NCBI GenBank assembly: GCA_025928215.1
Contig: JAICJW010000292.1
Span: 1-5,887 of the forward strand
Direction of reading: 5' to 3'
DNA from: Chloroflexia bacterium
GTDB taxonomy: Bacteria > Chloroflexota > Chloroflexia > Thermomicrobiales > JALYUS01
DNA length: 5,887 nt
Shown here: piece after piece, positions 4,788 to 5,887 of the stretch
How positions within the stretch are numbered: position 1 is the first letter of the stretch
Layout: each line of letters begins with the position of its first letter
Made by a program: the position numbers and the translations under genes
The notes under the pieces: generated by a model
What the model was told of the DNA's origin: nothing
The model's input: the letters and a program-made list of their open reading frames with translations, nothing else
Database searches by the model: none

Positions 4788-5093
4788 ATGGACACGGTAA
4801 CGAACGACAAGATGGCGACCATCCTCTTTTCCGGGACCGTTGATAAGCTGCTGGCGGCCTCCATCCTCGCCTCGGGCGGAGCGGATCGCGGCGGAGGTGA
4901 CTGGCACGCCATCCGACGACGGACACTACAACGGGCACGTGATGTGCTTCATCGAGATGGGCAAGGAGCAGGCGACGACGATCAACTTCGACTACGACCG
5001 CCCGCGCCGCCGCACCCGAGCCGCATCCACCACTACGAGAAGATAGTCTTCAACCGCGCGTACTGGCATATCGTGCCGACGGGCATCGTGTAG
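4788..5093 (+). pseudogene. Chimeric remnant: DsrE-like N-terminus fused by deletion to a sulfide:quinone oxidoreductase-like C-terminus
   Basis: A continuous 101-codon frame runs from ATG 4788 (AAGGA 7 bp upstream) to TAG 5093, but it is made of two unrelated pieces. Residues 1-32 (KMATILFSGTVDKLLAASILASG) are the start of a DsrE/DsrF-like protein, a family that carries sulfur on cysteine. The remaining two-thirds of that family (about 130-170 residues in all) are missing. The junction lies near 4875-4885. From there on the DNA encodes the C-terminus of a flavin disulfide-reductase-type protein, initially in another frame, so the middle of the 101-residue product is out of frame and meaningless. 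A single internal deletion that joined two genes of one sulfur operon is the simplest explanation. A gene caller may list this as a hypothetical protein; I judge it non-functional. Confidence 0.75.
4881..5093 (+). pseudogene. C-terminal fragment of a sulfide:quinone oxidoreductase-like FAD protein, frameshifted
   Basis: In the frame holding 4888 the DNA reads IAAEVTG, then GHYNGHVMCFIEMGKEQATT, then NFDYDRP. After a shift of one base near 5000-5012 it reads PSRIHHYEKIVFNRAYWHIVPTG and stops at 5091-5093. A G-x-G-x-CFIE strand, a later Y-x-x-P, and a closing H-x-x-K-x-x-F-x-R-x-YW helix are the usual end of sulfide:quinone oxidoreductase-like flavoproteins of the pyridine nucleotide-disulfide oxidoreductase superfamily. 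These membrane-surface enzymes oxidise sulfide and pass electrons to quinone. The FAD- and NAD-type binding domains (about 300 residues) are absent. The shift occurs in a CCG/CGC-rich run, where one base appears to be lost. The DUF2892 gene begins 23 bp later. Confidence 0.7.
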
Positions 5094-5116
5094 ATGCCGG
5101 GAAAGGAGTGGTCACC

Positions 5117-5335
5117 ATGCCATTCGTGGACTTCATGCAATCGCCATTCGGTCGCACCCTGCGGGTTGGCATCGGCCTCGTGCTGATTATCCTCGGCCTC
5201 TTTACCGTCGGTGGCGCCCTGGGCATCGTCCTCGCCGTCGTCGGGTTGGTGCCGCTCGTCGCCGCGGTGATGGGGGTCTGCATCCTCGGCCCACTCTTCG
5301 GCGCCGACTTCCATGGCTACATCCGGACGCGATGA
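5117..5335 (+). CDS. DUF2892 (YgaP-type transmembrane) small membrane protein
   Basis: This 72-residue protein starts MPFVDFMQSPFGRTLRVG, with membrane helices at about 16-32 (GIGLVLIILGLFTVGG) and 35-60 (LGIVLAVVGLVPLVAAVMGVCILGPLFG). The S-P-x-GR-LR start, two helices and a Cys (C55) in GVC are the pattern of the DUF2892 family, which also forms the membrane tail of the rhodanese YgaP. The usual C-P after the helix is C-I here. ATG 5117 follows AAAGGAG by 8 bp; GTG 5108 in the same frame lies within that ribosome site and is rejected. DUF2892 genes commonly sit with rhodanese, SQR and DsrE genes, so this may be the intact survivor of the sulfur operon, reading on from the remnant 23 bp upstream. 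Exact function is unknown. Confidence 0.85.
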   Translation: MPFVDFMQSPFGRTLRVGIGLVLIILGLFTVGGALGIVLAVVGLVPLVAAVMGVCILGPLFGADFHGYIRTR

Positions 5336-5363
5336 CGCGGTGGCCGCGCGAGAGGGGGACACA

Positions 5364-5887
5364 ATGGGGGAGAGCCCGCCCACGATCAATCGCCTTGTTG
5401 CGGTCTGCGCCCATCCCGATGATGAGTCCTTCGGGTTGGGCGCGGTGCTCACCGCCTACAGGGTGGCCGGCACCGAAATATCCCTCCTCTGCTTCACGCG
5501 CGGGGAGGCCTCCACCCTCGGCATGGAGGTGGGGGACCTCGCCACCGTCCGCTCGCGCGAGCTTGCCTTGGCAGCCGCCGCGCTCGGGATCCGGGACGTG
5601 CTCCTGCTCGATTATCCGGATGGGGGCCTGGCGGGCATTCCGCTCGATATTCTCGCCACGGAAGTGGTGCGGATGGCGGAGGGCGCGGACGCGCTCCTGG
5701 TCTTCGATGAGGGAGGCATCACCGGCCATCCGGATCACATGCAGGCGACGGCCGCCGCGGAGATGGCCGCCGTCTGGCTCGGATTGCCAGTCTACGGCTG
5801 GGCGATTCCGCAGGATGTCGCAACAACGCTGAACGAGGAGTTCGGCACCGCGTTCGTAGGCAGAGATCCGGCGACGCTTGCCTTCCA
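5364..5887 (+). CDS. PIG-L/LmbE-type zinc deacetylase, 3' end cut by the window edge
   Basis: The first 174 residues of a Zn-dependent N-acetylglucosaminyl deacetylase-fold enzyme are present. VAVCAHPDDESFGLG (residues 12-26) holds the metal site H17 and D20 and the putative catalytic base D19. GHPDH (121-125) supplies the third ligand, H125. In between are strands and helices of the LmbE fold, including LLCFTRGEAST (41-51), the equivalent of the conserved T-x-G-E motif, and LLLDYPDGGL (80-89). Relatives include MshB, Mca and BshB, which deacetylate or cleave sugar-thiol compounds, so a link to low-molecular-weight thiols is possible but the substrate cannot be read from sequence. ATG 5364 follows GAGGGGG by 5 bp; a GTG at 5340 is in frame but lacks a ribosome site. 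The gene is 28 bp downstream of the DUF2892 gene and is likely co-transcribed. Confidence 0.93.
   Translation, partial: MGESPPTINRLVAVCAHPDDESFGLGAVLTAYRVAGTEISLLCFTRGEASTLGMEVGDLATVRSRELALAAAALGIRDVLLLDYPDGGLAGIPLDILATEVVRMAEGADALLVFDEGGITGHPDHMQATAAAEMAAVWLGLPVYGWAIPQDVATTLNEEFGTAFVGRDPATLAF

Noticed and set aside
4045..4938. Open frame of 297 codons on the minus strand
   Set aside because: It is antisense to the 4123 gene, runs through two promoters, and its composition is that of a shadow frame.
5332..5832. Plus-strand frame whose ATG overlaps the DUF2892 stop (ATGA)
   Set aside because: The overlap is tempting, but the product is Arg/Ser/Pro-rich noise. The PIG-L motifs AHPDDE and GHPDH are in a different frame starting at 5364.
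1..5887. tRNA, rRNA, CRISPR array, insertion sequence or transposase
   Set aside because: No tandem spaced repeats, no terminal inverted repeats with transposase motifs, and no tRNA- or rRNA-like stretch was seen on either strand.

Overview
The window is about 5.9 kb of GC-rich bacterial DNA. It holds seven complete or nearly complete genes, two genes cut by the window edges, and two decayed loci. Sulfur-handling remnants, a Met-rich metal-type cassette and an LmbE/PIG-L enzyme together resemble thermophilic Chloroflexota of the Sphaerobacter/Thermomicrobium type. That assignment is an impression from protein style, not a search result.

Left end (1-605, minus strand): an ArsR-family repressor gene is followed 17 bp later by a DUF302 gene that runs off the edge. 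They share a near-consensus sigma-70 promoter. An AT-rich direct-repeat operator lies where transcription should start, so autorepression is likely.

Centre (670-3979, plus strand): a promoter built like a PhoB-type response-regulator site is followed by a roughly 200-nt leader. The leader contains a tiny membrane ORF that appears to need a 1-base frameshift. Next come an OmpR-family response regulator and its histidine kinase, 4 bp apart. A second, different tandem repeat (CTTRATC) precedes a small SHOCT membrane protein and an exported Met/Gly-rich protein with two PepSY-like repeats. The kinase sensor loop carries an MMGGRPMM segment that is almost repeated in the exported protein. This suggests that sensor and effector meet the same ligand, perhaps Cu(I)/Ag(I). 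A strong hairpin closes the unit.

Right part (4042-5887, plus strand): a stress-protein-like gene has its own PhoB-like promoter. A short chimeric pseudogene follows, made of the start of a DsrE-like protein joined to the end of a sulfide:quinone-oxidoreductase-like flavoprotein. Its upstream region carries both an ArsR-type operator related to the one at arsR and a third PhoB-like site. A DUF2892 small membrane protein and a truncated PIG-L/LmbE-type deacetylase complete the window.

The most notable pattern is regulatory. Three promoters (670-704, 4042-4076, 4663-4697) share one geometry: two 7-mers resembling TTGTCAC, 11 bp apart, with exactly 11 bp to a -10-like hexamer. This suggests a small local regulon of an OmpR/PhoB-family regulator, plausibly the one encoded here, overlaid on an ArsR-controlled sulfur module that has partly been deleted.
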